From Sipunculus nudus (Eukaryota; Annelida; Sipuncula; Golfingiida; Sipunculidae), in contig CM049309.1 of assembly GCA_026874595.1 (NCBI GenBank), forward strand, positions 52,608,079 through 52,672,078: a DNA stretch of 64,000 nt. The letters are read 5' to 3'. The translations under genes were made by a program, and so were the position numbers. This document shows positions 36,401-48,066 of this stretch, piece after piece. Every line of letters begins with the position of its first letter. Position 1 is the stretch's first letter. Under the pieces are notes generated by a model. The model saw only the letters and a list, made by a program, of their open reading frames with translations, ran no database searches and had not been told where the DNA came from.

Positions 36401-39400
36401 GCCTCACTTCACCCGTCCCACTCTGATTTCGGCGGATATACGTAGTCGCTTGTCGGCTATCCATATTCTAATTATTATTTGATATCATTAAAGCAATATT
36501 AGAAGAAGTATCATATAAGTCAACAAGGGAGTAGGGGCGGGGTAATTTGGAATAAAGACTGATTAGTCAATGCCTATAAAATAAATTTTACTAGGAAGTC
36601 CACAAAAAAATAAAGCCTCTCATATAAGGTAATATATATAAATATATATGTGTGTGTATATATGTATATATATTAATATAATTTAAACATAATTAAATCA
36701 CAATAATTTGCTTGTATTGAGAATAACATATGCATCCTTGTAGAAACCGGGTTTACAGGATGACTCCGGTTCGAGAGACAAGGAGGTGAACTTGATCCCA
36801 TTTTAAATCACAGTTCTAAACCTCAGTTACATGAATATGGTCAAATACAAGGTTATGAGGTAACGCGATAATAGATTATTTTTTATTAGATCTGTAACCT
36901 AGAATAAAAATTCCTCATTGGATAAAGAAACATATGTTTTAACAGTAATTAGTTTTACATAAAGACAAACATTAACCAGAAGTGGGCCCTTTCAGTCGCA
37001 ACTTTTTTTAAAGGTTTCAGATAAATTTTGCGGCCTGGACCCCCCCCCCCCCTTCCCCCCCACATACACACACACACACACACATTTTCGGGACAATATA
37101 TATATATATATATTTGATGGCGGACGCGGGTGCGGGTGCGGAGGGAAACAAGTAACCCATGGGTCATGACGCTTAGCCGACTGCCATATTGACAATACGT
37201 CCTTGCACAGGCAACTAATAAAGATTATGTAGATGGCATCATAGTGCATGCATATTAGCTCAAGACCTAAAAGCACACCAAATTTGATGACAATCCATCC
37301 AGCTGTTCCTGAGGAATCTGGCAATATGTGTGTATTTTGCATTATTTCTTGGGTGCTCAAACATGGCCTGTAACTAAGATAATATAGGTCACAGCGACTT
37401 AATTTTAGGTCCCTGAGGAGAATTTTTGAGGTATTCTCAGGATGTCAAGTAAGAAGATTCTAGAAGCAATGGTTATAATTTCTGCCCTGCGACGGTATTA
37501 TATTTTTAACTATTCTGGGGGTACTTATAAGCCCCATAGCTTAGAAAATATGGGTAACAGAGACCTAATTTCAGGTTTGCATTAAGACTTATCATGGACC
37601 TCCTGGGATGTTAAAATAGAAGATTCTAGATCCAATGGTTATAATTTGTGCACTGCTTTGGTATCAAATTTTCCATTATTCTGGAGCGGGGGGGGGGGGG
37701 GGGGGTATTTAAAAGCCCCATTGCTTGGAAAATTTGGGTAACAAAGACCTAATTTCAGGTTTCCAAGAACATTTTTTCAAGGACCTCCCTGGATGTAGTA
37801 AGAAGATTCTAGGACCAATGGTTACGATTTGCGCACTGTCAATGAATGACTGCATCATATAAGGTCTCAAAAAGAGAAAAAAATGTGTTAAAAAAAAAAA
37901 TAGAGTTGGCACCACCAGCGTGCAGGAACTAATGAAACACTCCTTGATCTTTTTGCATGCAAAGAATCATGATGATCAATGCATTAGTTGCTTTCAGTTA
38001 TTCTAGGGGTACTTCTGAACATCATGGATCGGAAGATATGGGAAACAGAGACCTAATTTCAGGTTTTTGAAGAAAACTTTTGAGGAATTCTCAGAATTTA
38101 AACTAAGAAGATTTAGAGGTTCAATGGGTATGATTTGTGCTCTATTAACAGACAAATGCAGAAACTGACGAAACATTCCATGACCAATATCCATGCAAAG
38201 AATCATGGTGATCAATGCATTAGTAGTTTAGATACTTGAGCTTTTGTATCAAACTTTCCATTTTTCTTGGTGGTGGTGGTGGTGGTGGGGGGGGGGGAGG
38301 GACTTGAAGCCCCATAGCTCAGAGGTTATGGGAAACAGAGAACTAATTTAGGTTTTCAAGGAGACTTTTCAAGGGCCTCCCTGCACTTCAACATCCATAA
38401 TTCTAGGTCCAGTAATTACGATTTGTGCCCTGTTCACAGATGATCTATCTTTAAAGGTCTCAAAGATAGAGAAAAATATCGTAAAAAATAAAAAAATAAA
38501 GGTGGCGCCACCAATCTGCAAAAACTGACGAAACACTCCATGATTAATATCCATGCAAAGATTCATGGTGATCGATGCATTAGTTGTTCAGATACTTGAG
38601 CTTTTGTATCAAATTTTCCACTATCTGTGGGGTACTTCGAAGCCTCATAGCTCTGAGATTATGGGTAACAGAGACCTAATTTTAGGACTCCAAGGAGACT
38701 TTTTATGGGCCTCCCTGCATGACAAGATAGAAGATTCTAGATCCAGTCGTTCCGATTTGTGTCCTGTTAACAGATGACCGCATCTTTTAAGGTCTCAAAA
38801 GTATTGAAAAAAAAATCGAAAAATACAGGTTGCGCCACCAGTATGCAGAAACTGATGAAACACTCCATGATCAATATCCAAGCAAAGATTCATGGTGATC
38901 AATGCATTAGTTGTTCAGATACTTGAGCTTTTGTATCAAATTTTCCATTATTCTGTGGGGTACTTCAAAGCCCCATGGCTCTAAGATTTTGGGTAACGGA
39001 GCCCTTATTTTAGGTTTCCAAGGAGACTTTTTATGGGAACCTCTACATGTCAAGATAGAAGATTCTAGGTCCAATCGTTACGATTTGTGCCTTGTTAACA
39101 GATGACCGCATCTTTTAAGGTCTCATAAATATAGAAAAAAAATATCGAAAAATACAGGTGGCGCCACCAGTCTGCAGAAACTGATGAAACACTTCAGGAT
39201 CAATATCCATGCAAAATATCAATGCATTAGTTGTTTGGATACTTGAGCTTTTGTATCAAATTTTTCATTATTCTGGGGGGTACTTCGGAGCCCCATAGCT
39301 CGAAGAATATGGATAACAGAGACCTAATTTCAGGTTTCTAAGGAGATTTCAAGACTCCCAAGATTTCAAGTTAGAAGATTCCAGGTCCAGCGGATACGAT

Positions 39401-39775
39401 TTGTGCCTGGTTAACGGACGGCGACAGACGGACAGACGGGCAGGTAGCAGACGCCGGACAAAGGGTGATCGCTATAGCTAAAATGACTATAAGTCAGCTG
39501 ATCTAAAAACAGGTGTGAACGCGGCTTTAGTCATTAACATACCCATATGGAGAGGTTACAGGTAGATTTACTCCTATCACTAGAATCTATGCAAACATTA
39601 GAAGATGCATGCACCAATGACTCTGCTTTTATTTGCAATAAGTCACTCTTTCATATAAAAAAAAAATATAAAATCTTTTAATCAAAACTTTCAGTGGAGA
39701 TTTTAGCAAATTTGTTTAAAATGACGTACCTCCTGCAACGAGCGACAAGTAGATTACAACTGTGTAAAACGTCAT
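32897..39775 (-). CDS. Ly6/uPAR three-finger GPI-anchored protein, copy 1
   Basis: Exons: 39730-39775 (signal peptide, starts MTFYTVVIYLSLVAG), 33753-33989 (237 nt), 32897-33210. Both introns are GT-AG in phase 1, giving 198 residues. The mature part begins ASLSCYQCQYFDFSLD, with an N-x-T glycosylation site just after. The last exon has SRDCF, a Gly-Cys, the signature VCWCNTDNCN and a final Cys, then a hydrophobic tail (PHLAAISGIIAILSFMQVY) fitting a GPI-attachment signal. The Cys pattern is that of the LU fold, but the usual Cys-Cys pair is C-W-C, as in quiver/sleepless-like members. Ly6 proteins act outside the membrane as receptor modulators or adhesion molecules; the specific role is unknown. 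Intron 1 (5.7 kb) holds a large TIR-bounded repeat element. Confidence 0.82.
33370..33454. repeat. (TA)n(TG)n microsatellite in intron 2 of Ly6 copy 1
   Basis: A TA run is followed directly by a TG run. Confidence 0.95.
34840..36360 (+). repeat. Degenerate tandem array A with GGTGGCGCCACC palindromes
   Basis: Repeated blocks contain GCATGTGTATAGATCTCAC, a GGTGGCGCCACCT palindrome (34925, 36028, 36159 and variants), GGGATAAAATCACTCATA and CTGCAGACATCCAGGCTTAT. Copies are imperfect and are separated by unrelated DNA at 35150-35690. Confidence 0.6.
37020..37085. repeat. Poly-C and (CA)n low-complexity tract
   Basis: A GCGGCCTGGACC lead-in like that of the hAT-like MITE family is followed by C runs and (CA)n. 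Confidence 0.6.
37360..39470 (+). repeat. Tandem array B, ~320-360-bp units
   Basis: The motif TATCAAATTTTCCATTATTC recurs at about 37665, 38248, 38607, 38933 and 39252. Each copy is followed by GCCCCATAGCTC, AACAGAGACCTAATTTCAGG and, in most units, GGTGGCGCCACCAG plus CTGATGAAACACTCCATGAT. The array ends with GGACGGCGACAGACGGACAG and CGCTATAGCTAAAATGACT. A related, shorter block is at 55295-55866. Confidence 0.7.
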
Positions 39776-39779
39776 ATCT

Positions 39780-41420
39780 CGGCGTTTTGAAATAAATCTA
39801 CCTCCATATACTGGTGTCTGTTCACAAAATGAATGTACAGTGCTTACCTATGTGTTTTATTGTGCTGCTATCATACCATGGCAACAAGGTGTTGGCGCTT
39901 GGAAAGCCAGCCAATGCATTGCTCTCTGTCCCGAACCTGAAACTTAAACTCTTAACGTCATTAATTCATATATGAAAACCATATCCACTCCGCCCATTAA
40001 AACATCCTGGATATTTATCATTCACAAGTCAAATATTTGACAGATTTGGCTTTTTGACACCGCTTTAATCTTCTGCAAACAGCAAACTACTTTTTAAGCC
40101 TAGAGTTGTCATAATATTTGTAATAGGTCGCCTGGTAGATAAATACATTTTTCTATGGGAAATGTTGAGGACAAGGGTTTATATGGATGTTTATCATAGA
40201 GAACCACAGCATTTCGAAATGCACAGGAATATTTTATTTAAATCTTTTTTTAGGAAAAACGAGCGTCATCATTCATATCCTGAGAGAAAAAAATCTGAAT
40301 AAAAAAAATTATCTGACACAGTCAACAAGAATGAACCGTAACACCATTGGTGACATACATAATTCCTAGTATCTATATAAACAGTTTTTAACTTCATACG
40401 ATTGATTCGACATTCACGATACATGCTACTCGTGTAAAAGTAGAATTTAATTATTTCCCCTACTGATTTATTTTATATTATATTAATTGTTATATACTAT
40501 ACAAGATTATTTTTATCTTGAAGGGGCGGAAAATGACTAACGCTTGGTATAGATTATTATATATCAATGTTATGATTTTAAAATAACTTAATATATCACC
40601 ATTAATGTGTGGCCGAGTCATATTCCAGTTGATTTTTTTCCTTCGAGTCATTTGGAGGCATAAAAAGCATACGGTTTTTGTCATAATTTTCATACACACA
40701 CACTCTCTCTCATATAAATTTTCAAATTCATGACAAAAAAATATTAATTCATCACAATATTTAATATTGTATAAAAATCAATTATTACATAGAATTATAT
40801 GTTTACACGAAATAAACACAATTAAGATACAACAAGAAACTGCAAACGTTTATGAAAAACAAAAATATCAACGTTGTATATTAACAAATGTGTTAATACA
40901 TGGGCACACCGGCACACGCACGCTTTAAAAGCCCACGTACTTATGCGCACCTGCATGCGCATATGAGAGAGAATTTGCAAAAGTTTGCGTGCATGAGAAT
41001 CCCTCAGGTCGGGGAACCATCCTGCTGGTAAAATCCCTCCTGGCAATTTCACGGATGTGGTTTTTCAAAAGTTTCAAATATATCATTTTCACGTAAATAT
41101 GTATATGCGTATACACACACATATGTTGATTTAACATATTTGAGCTTTGAACTTAACACTTCTCCGTAACTTAAAAGTCATCGTAACACAAGTAATACTA
41201 CAATCATTTTTACTTCGGTGACCGAGTAACTGATATGTCATATTAGGTAGGACATGGGCTTAAAACTACATTTTTTTTGCAGGAGTTCCTTGGTTTCAAT
41301 GCAGGTGACACGGAAAAGCATGGGATTAAAACCCCAACCTTGGAGGTTTCACCTGCTCAGCCCAGCGGATAATTCTGCATCAGCAGTACACGTTTCTGCA
41401 TAACTGTTTTGGCTGTACCA
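39780..41420. other. Spacer between Ly6 copies 1 and 2
   Basis: This short intergenic stretch holds the upstream region of copy 1. A GTAAGC donor-like site on the minus strand at 39842-39847 would allow a 5' UTR exon. Nothing else is supported. Confidence 0.3.
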
Positions 41421-41426
41421 TAAACA

Positions 41427-41584
41427 CACGCTCACTGCGTGAAAGAATTGATACTTGGCAATTTCAGTATACCGTCATATCAAGCATTATCTGCAAGCAC
41501 CAAGCATTTATAAATATGATTCCCCTTTGGACATTTTACTCAGCCTTAATATTATATATACACATTATGTAACTAATTACATCC

Positions 41585-41634
<50 letters not shown>

Positions 41635-41735
41635 GGAAACAACAACTATCATATTTATAATGCTTGGAGGCAGATATGACGGTATACTGAAATCGCCAAG
41701 TATCAATTGTTTCATACAGTGAGTGTGTGACTTTC
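41427..41735. repeat. Fold-back inverted repeat around a (TA)n tract
   Basis: The arm at 41427-41524 (with GATACTTGGCAATTTCAGTA and TACCGTCATATC) is repeated in inverse at ~41648-41735 (GATATGACGGTATACTGAAA, CGCCAAGTATCAATTG, ACTCACTG side). The arms are ~85-95 bp with small indels; the ~120-bp loop holds (TA)n. It looks like a MITE or snap-back element just downstream of Ly6 copy 2. Confidence 0.7.
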
Positions 41736-41796
41736 ATTCAAAACGAGTAGTTCATACATCAGCCATTCATATAGGCGTTGTATTATTGTATTTTAT

Positions 41797-44700
41797 TCAG
41801 TGCAGAATTTCATGGCTCAGCAGGGTCAGTGACGCCAGGACAATACCAGCCGTCGCTAGGTGATGCCTCGTGGCGTCACACATGGCGTCCCCTGGCGTTT
41901 GGACGTAGTTACACTTCTCTGTGTCGCACCAACAGACTTGTCCGTAATAATCTGTTAACCTTAATGTATTTCCTCGCATACTTTCATCAACATTGAAGTG
42001 GAACCAACGTGGTATCGCGGAAGTGCACCCTTTCTGTGTAATTTTAGATTTTTCCATTGTGAAACAAGATCTTCCGATCCCAAAGAGAGTCACATCGACT
42101 GGCCCCCTTGGACCATTCGCTGAAAAAAAAACAGAAACATGGAACAAGATATCAGAGCCAATGGCAAGTGTGTACATTATAACCCCATCATGAGAATATA
42201 CAGCATATATAAGTCTCATGTCTGCAAAAAAAGTGAAAAGTCTCGATTTGTGAAACTGTGTGATACGGCCGCAGGTAGCGCGCGCGCTTTATGTTTTGTG
42301 CTACTGATCGTGCCCGGTGCGAGATTAATTTCACTTGTGTAAACGAGTAAACAATACTATATCAGAGAGAAATATTGGCAGATACCGTATTATTTAAGGA
42401 GAAACACTGAATGTTCTACATGTATGTTTAAAATGCAAGGTATGTGAAAAGGTCAATTTAAACGTTATGTAACGCGTTAGTGCACACACAGCACAACCTC
42501 ACAGTGGATCCAATCGGTGACTGACGGCTGGGTGTCATAACTATAAATTAATTTCGCCAACTTAGCTCGCAGAGTATACGTGTTCACTTAAGTGTTCTTA
42601 TCCCAATGTTCTTTGTCAGAACAAAAATTCTCGATTTATAGTCATTCGTTTTTGTGTGGGTGGCTGGCCACGCAAAAAGGAACAATGGCTGAAATTTTAA
42701 GGGCGGATATAAAATGGATCAAGCCAAACACCTTCATTTTCACCTGATGTTCTGGATAAATCTCGAATTTTTTATTTTTAAACTGACGTGTCACTGATAA
42801 ATAAGTTTGGCAGTCATTTATCAGGGCATAATCTGGGTATCTGTATGATGACTGTTCAGGTTTAAGTGACAAAAACGTTAGTGGAGGTATGCCTTTTATA
42901 AGTCCTTTTATAAAAACATTCATCAGACAGGTATATCCAAATACCTTATTTTCACTTATTTCAGCTAGATTACTTTGTCCGAAAAATGTTCATAACATTA
43001 CATACTGTCATGTCCCTTGGCGGTGCTCTGGAACCAGACACACCGCGCCACGTGCGTAGAGTTGTCCCCGCATTCCAAAGTACCGCTCGGGTTGTCAACG
43101 AACGTCTGACCGTGCTGGAGGCACGTCCGTTCCCCGGCCAGGCCAGGCCGCATCTGTCCCTCCAGATCAGCTCTCAGAGTGCTGTTAGCGATGTCCAAAG
43201 AGATGTCAAGATAAACGCAGTCGTAGCACTTTAGGGAGACCACTGAAATTTAAAAAAAATTATAATAATGAATTTGTTAGTTTTGTTTTACAATCTTAAT
43301 AATTGGCAGACCTTGATTCGACGAGCCGCTCTGGCGTTTATTTAAAGGGAAAGACTGCAAGTGTTCGCATTGAAATCAAAACAGCCAATCAAATCCAACG
43401 AACAAAATGTTAACAATATACACTGTTCCCAGGCCATCTGAACTAGAACACGTGAGCACCAAAAAACGGGACAGGCTTATACGACTGTATTTGATTGGTC
43501 AAATTCTCGATGCCCTCGCGGCAATTCTAAATGTTTGAGCTGGCACCAGATGGGCTCCGTCAGGTTTAAAACAAATTAACGCGAGCCATTTGATTGGTTC
43601 AATTGAAACCTCACAGTGGCTCGCTGAATCAAGGTCTGTGAAAAGCGTAGCTACCACAAACTCAGCAGTATATATGAAGATGGCTTTTACATTGATTCGA
43701 GGGGCCATTAAATTTCGAACTCCTACACCATCGGTATCAGGCTTCGAACAACTTCAAACATAATTCTTAGTTATCATAAATGAACGCGTCTATTTAGATA
43801 TTATGAAGAAAAGTAATAAAACAATAAACAATAATGACAGTCCCCCCCATCCCCATATCCGTATTAGTTGTAGATTAATGAAAGCTTCTGTCGAATTTGT
43901 AAATATTGAAACTTAATATTAATGATAATAAGTAAAAAACAAAGTTTTATCAGTGGCTCATTTCTAATATAATCATAAAGCTTGTTATATTTAAGGCTGG
44001 CATTGTCTTTGTCATTGAGCGAAAGGGAGCAGAAAAAAAAAATCCTAGAGGTTCACATATAGTCCCCACCTAGCCATGACAACATGAAATTCATGCCTTT
44101 TTTCAATAAACTAAAGCCTGCGAGTCATAACAGTATACCCATTCCAAAGGTCGGACCAAAATATTTGCTGTCTGGTAGTATTTGACATCAGAGTCTTATT
44201 AGATCGTGTTTATTTGATAATAATGAAGAAAAAAATGTTGTTCCACATAATTAGCGGTGGTCACCCAACTGAAGTTTTAAGCAGTTCCGGCTACCGCAGT
44301 TTCCACGGACACGCCGACATAACGGAGAGAGAGACAAACTTTTTGAGTAAAACCAGCCTCCTTATTTATTACTGTTGCATGAATACACGTAAGTCAACCG
44401 TGAATGTAATATTCACTATTATCCAAACATAATAACGTCACTTTTTTTGTTTATCCTCGGGCAAAATAACAGTTTGACAAGCAGATGAAATTGAAAAAAG
44501 TACTGGTAGAAATGGCGTGCATCTCTACTTATACAAGAATTGATACGAACCCAATAGCTTGTACTGCCACCCCAACGTATTCAGTATTAAAAGTCGACGT
44601 TTGGGTGGCAGGCTGGCGCTAAGTCCCCGCCATGTGTTTAACTAGGAAAGTGTTATATCCACAGACCTTGGCAAGAACCCCTTGTAAATTTAAACTTTAT

Positions 44701-45210
44701 GCAAAATACAAGCTTGATTTCAGAAAATGTATAATCCACTTTTAAGATATCGATTTAAAACTGGGAGTGATGGAGGATGTACACATATTTGAACAAGACA
44801 ACCATGGACCAGGTCTTACATTGTGCATTCATGATAATGAGTAACACAACAAACAGTTAAAATGAAATTTGTCACAACTTTTATCCAAAATAGGTGGATG
44901 TCATGGCTACGGCAAAAAATCATGCCTGCAAAATCATGTGGTACTAGGTTTCACCTTATGTGTGTATGCACACATCTAAAATCATTAAATTTTGATATTA
45001 GAAACATTTGCTTCGTGGACATAAAGTGAGCAGCATAAACCGGTACAAATCGTTTTTTTTTCCTTTTGTTTTGCAGTGAAATCAATGATTGCTTTATAAC
45101 AGCCTCTCGCGCAGGGGCTAGCCAAGAGGGGACCGCAGGGGGCCATGCCCCATCCCTCCCCCTCTCCTGTCGCATCCAGTACTCGCCGTCCTTTCGGAAT
45201 ATCACCTAAT

Positions 45211-45246
<36 letters not shown>

Positions 45247-46616
45247 TTAAATTAGTGGCGGATATATGCTATCAGTGGCGGATCCAGAGGGATCGGGGGG
45301 GGGGGGGGGGGCCTTCGGCGCGCGGCCCACCGTTAAGCTACCAAATCTCTCATTTTATCTTATTTCCGATTTTCGTGTTTAATTTTCGTTTTTCATATTT
45401 CTTACTATTAATAAGCAATAAGACTTTATTCAAGTTATCTGCAGTTACAATTACTTTCAAATTTATTAGTTGAAAATAAGGATATTCATGAACCGCTGCA
45501 GAACAACTGCAGATCGATGGAGCACCGGGCCCTTGTTGGGGTCGACCGTGAACAATCCGGCGGCTCTTCTGGTGATACCGGTACTCGAACTCGCGATCTG
45601 TGCTGAGCTCTTAGGAGTCCTGTGTATTGTCGATACCACGGAACCCGATAAAATGCATAGTTTAACATAATAATTCAGCTTATCAGTTATTTCACCACGA
45701 GCATTACATTTAAATGATAATATTTTGATAGTTACAAACGTGATTGCGCTTTTGCGCCATTGACTCGTTTGAAAAAGATTGAAATTTTATATTCTAATTT
45801 TGAAGAAATATAAATATTAAATATTGAACCTCTCTGCTGTTTGACTACATAACCCAAAGACATAAGGGAACAGTTTTTTCAGGAACAGGAAATCCTCATT
45901 TTTTGTGAAAATTGCCTCAAAATGTCCTCTTTACATTGTATATTAAAAAATCTCCAAATATGGGAGGGGCCCATATCCTCTCCATGTACCTGTGACTAAC
46001 CTTAATTAAACCATGGTTCATAATTGAAAATTAAAAAAATATATATTTTCATACACTAACATAAATAAAGTATAGTAAAAAAAAATAATAATAATAATAT
46101 ACATATATATACTTGTATATATAACCGTTTGCATATTACCCATACAGGCAAATAAGCGTCCCTCCCCCTCCCCCCCCCCCCCCGTTTTCGAATTTCTTGA
46201 TCCGCCACTGATGATGGCCCCCTCCTCTCCCTCAATTCTGACTACGCCCCTGCTCTCGCGAAACCATTCCGAAACAAAAGCCTAATAATTGTTAAAGACC
46301 CATGTGATCGGAAATGGTTGTACCAGAACGACAGAAGGCGCCGTTATGGCACTCTATTTGGCGTATAGGGCTGGGCAACCTCAGCATAGTATCATAGCAG
46401 ATACCGCAGGCGTACAAGGGCAAAGTATCACAAAGCAATAAGTGATCCGAGTAAACCAGACCGTGCATCAGCTGAGATACAAAAAGAATGGCTAGTACTA
46501 TGTGTGAGAGTAGTAACAGTGATCTAAGGACGGAAATCAAACGTTTGAAAATTAATAATAATTCTCTACCTGCGTCGCTAGATGGCGCAACTAAATGAGG
46601 AAATATACACACACAT

Positions 46617-46653
<37 letters not shown>

Positions 46654-48028
46654 AATAATGGTATAGCCGTGTTAGTCTGTAGTCGAAGTGTAGGTAAAGA
46701 GAAAAGAGTGACGCCACTTACCACCTGACGAAGAAGCCTGTGCGCTTCGAAAACTCGTGTGTTAATAAACAAGTTAGTCTATCAAAAAAGCGTCACTCTT
46801 TCTCTTTACCTACAATATATATATATACATATATGTAGTATGTATACACACATATATATACTAGTATAATATATAAATTTTTCGTTTGCGTGAAGAAAAT
46901 ATTTTGAGGCTTAACAATTTAAGTAACACCCTTTTAATTTCCCTAGATCTAAGACAATTCACCATAATGTAAAAGTTTAAATATTTTCCTATATTTCACG
47001 ATAAAAGCAATAATTTTTCATCTGACAAACAGAATCACGCCACAGGTTGCGCCATCTGCTGGCAAAATCTGATAAAAGAGGCAATATGTCTGCCAAATAT
47101 ATATTGTGAAATATATAAGGTAACAGAAATATATATCGAGAAATATAGAAGGTAACAGACTTTATATCATATATACAAGGAAATGAAATTATAAATTTCC
47201 GCAAATAGCAAAATTCAAAATCCCGTGAATTAATTATTTAAAAATTCACTGCATTAACTTATATGTTAATATATACTTGCTCCAAGGAATCCTTGTATAT
47301 GATTTGTAGGCTGAAGTGTTTTTACTTATTGACATATCCGAAGTATAGTGGGAAAGCCTTTTTTTGGTGGCGCCAGAGACATATTAAAATGACATGTCGG
47401 TTTCAGTTATGTGATAAATGCCTGAAAAATGTTGAAAAAATGGACGCAGCGCTTCATGAGAAAAAAAAATTAATATAGATTTTGCACTATCAGGAATAAG
47501 CAATATATGCTTATATGTTAAATCATAAAATTTCGCGACCAGAGTCAAGTGGAAAACCATTTTGAAAATAATTGCATTCAATATAGTATATTCATTTAAT
47601 CCCCCCTTGTTCCAAGAAATTATTGTATATGATTAGAAAATGGTCTTATCTCCTACTATATTATTGTAAACTGATTTTTCTGCATGGAAGTGCAAAAGAA
47701 CGATTTGGATCGCGGAATGTCACACGCATCGGGTATATGACTATGCTAGCAAATTCTGGTGCATATATATGGGGCGTCAATATGGGGGGGGGGTAATATA
47801 TCTCAGAGAACAATATTAATATATTGAAAATGAAATAGAGTATTTCATAAAATTATACACTTTGGTTCCATTTATGAAATACTATATCTAAACCTGCTTT
47901 ACAATCAACATATATACTGGAATGATATTACCTTATTTTCTAAAACCTTATACATGTACTTAATTGTAATATATTTGAAATGTTATTGAGTATATATATT
48001 TAAAATGTGTCATACAGACGCTTAAAAG

Positions 48029-48066
<38 letters not shown>

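Larger units (their letters stand above)
34301..39530. mobile_element. ~5.2-kb TIR-bounded element filled with tandem repeats (intron 1 of Ly6 copy 1)
   Basis: The left end TTAAAGGGGCGTTCACACCT and the right end AGGTGTGAACGCGGCTTTAG are inverted repeats (17 of 20 positions). An extra subterminal copy, GGGCATTCACACCTATTCG, is at 34394. The interior has no supported transposase ORF. It holds two tandem arrays, 34840-36360 and 37360-39470, and some GC-richer unique DNA at 35150-35690. No target duplication is clear, so two separate small elements with the same ends cannot be excluded. Confidence 0.5.
45112..46252. mobile_element. hAT-superfamily element with perfect 8-bp target duplication
   Basis: It begins CAGGGGCTAGCCAAGAGGGG and ends, inverted, CAGGGGCGTAGTCAGAATTG, with a shared subterminal GGGGGCCAT. 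It is flanked by CTCTCGCG on both sides (45104-45111 and 46253-46260), an exact 8-bp duplication as hAT transposases produce. Only ~160 bp at the left and ~40 bp at the right belong to it; the rest is a second element inserted inside (45273-46210). Confidence 0.8.

Noticed and set aside
36992-37360. 122-codon minus-strand open frame
   Set aside because: It runs through poly-C, (CA)n and (TA)n tracts and has no domain-like composition.
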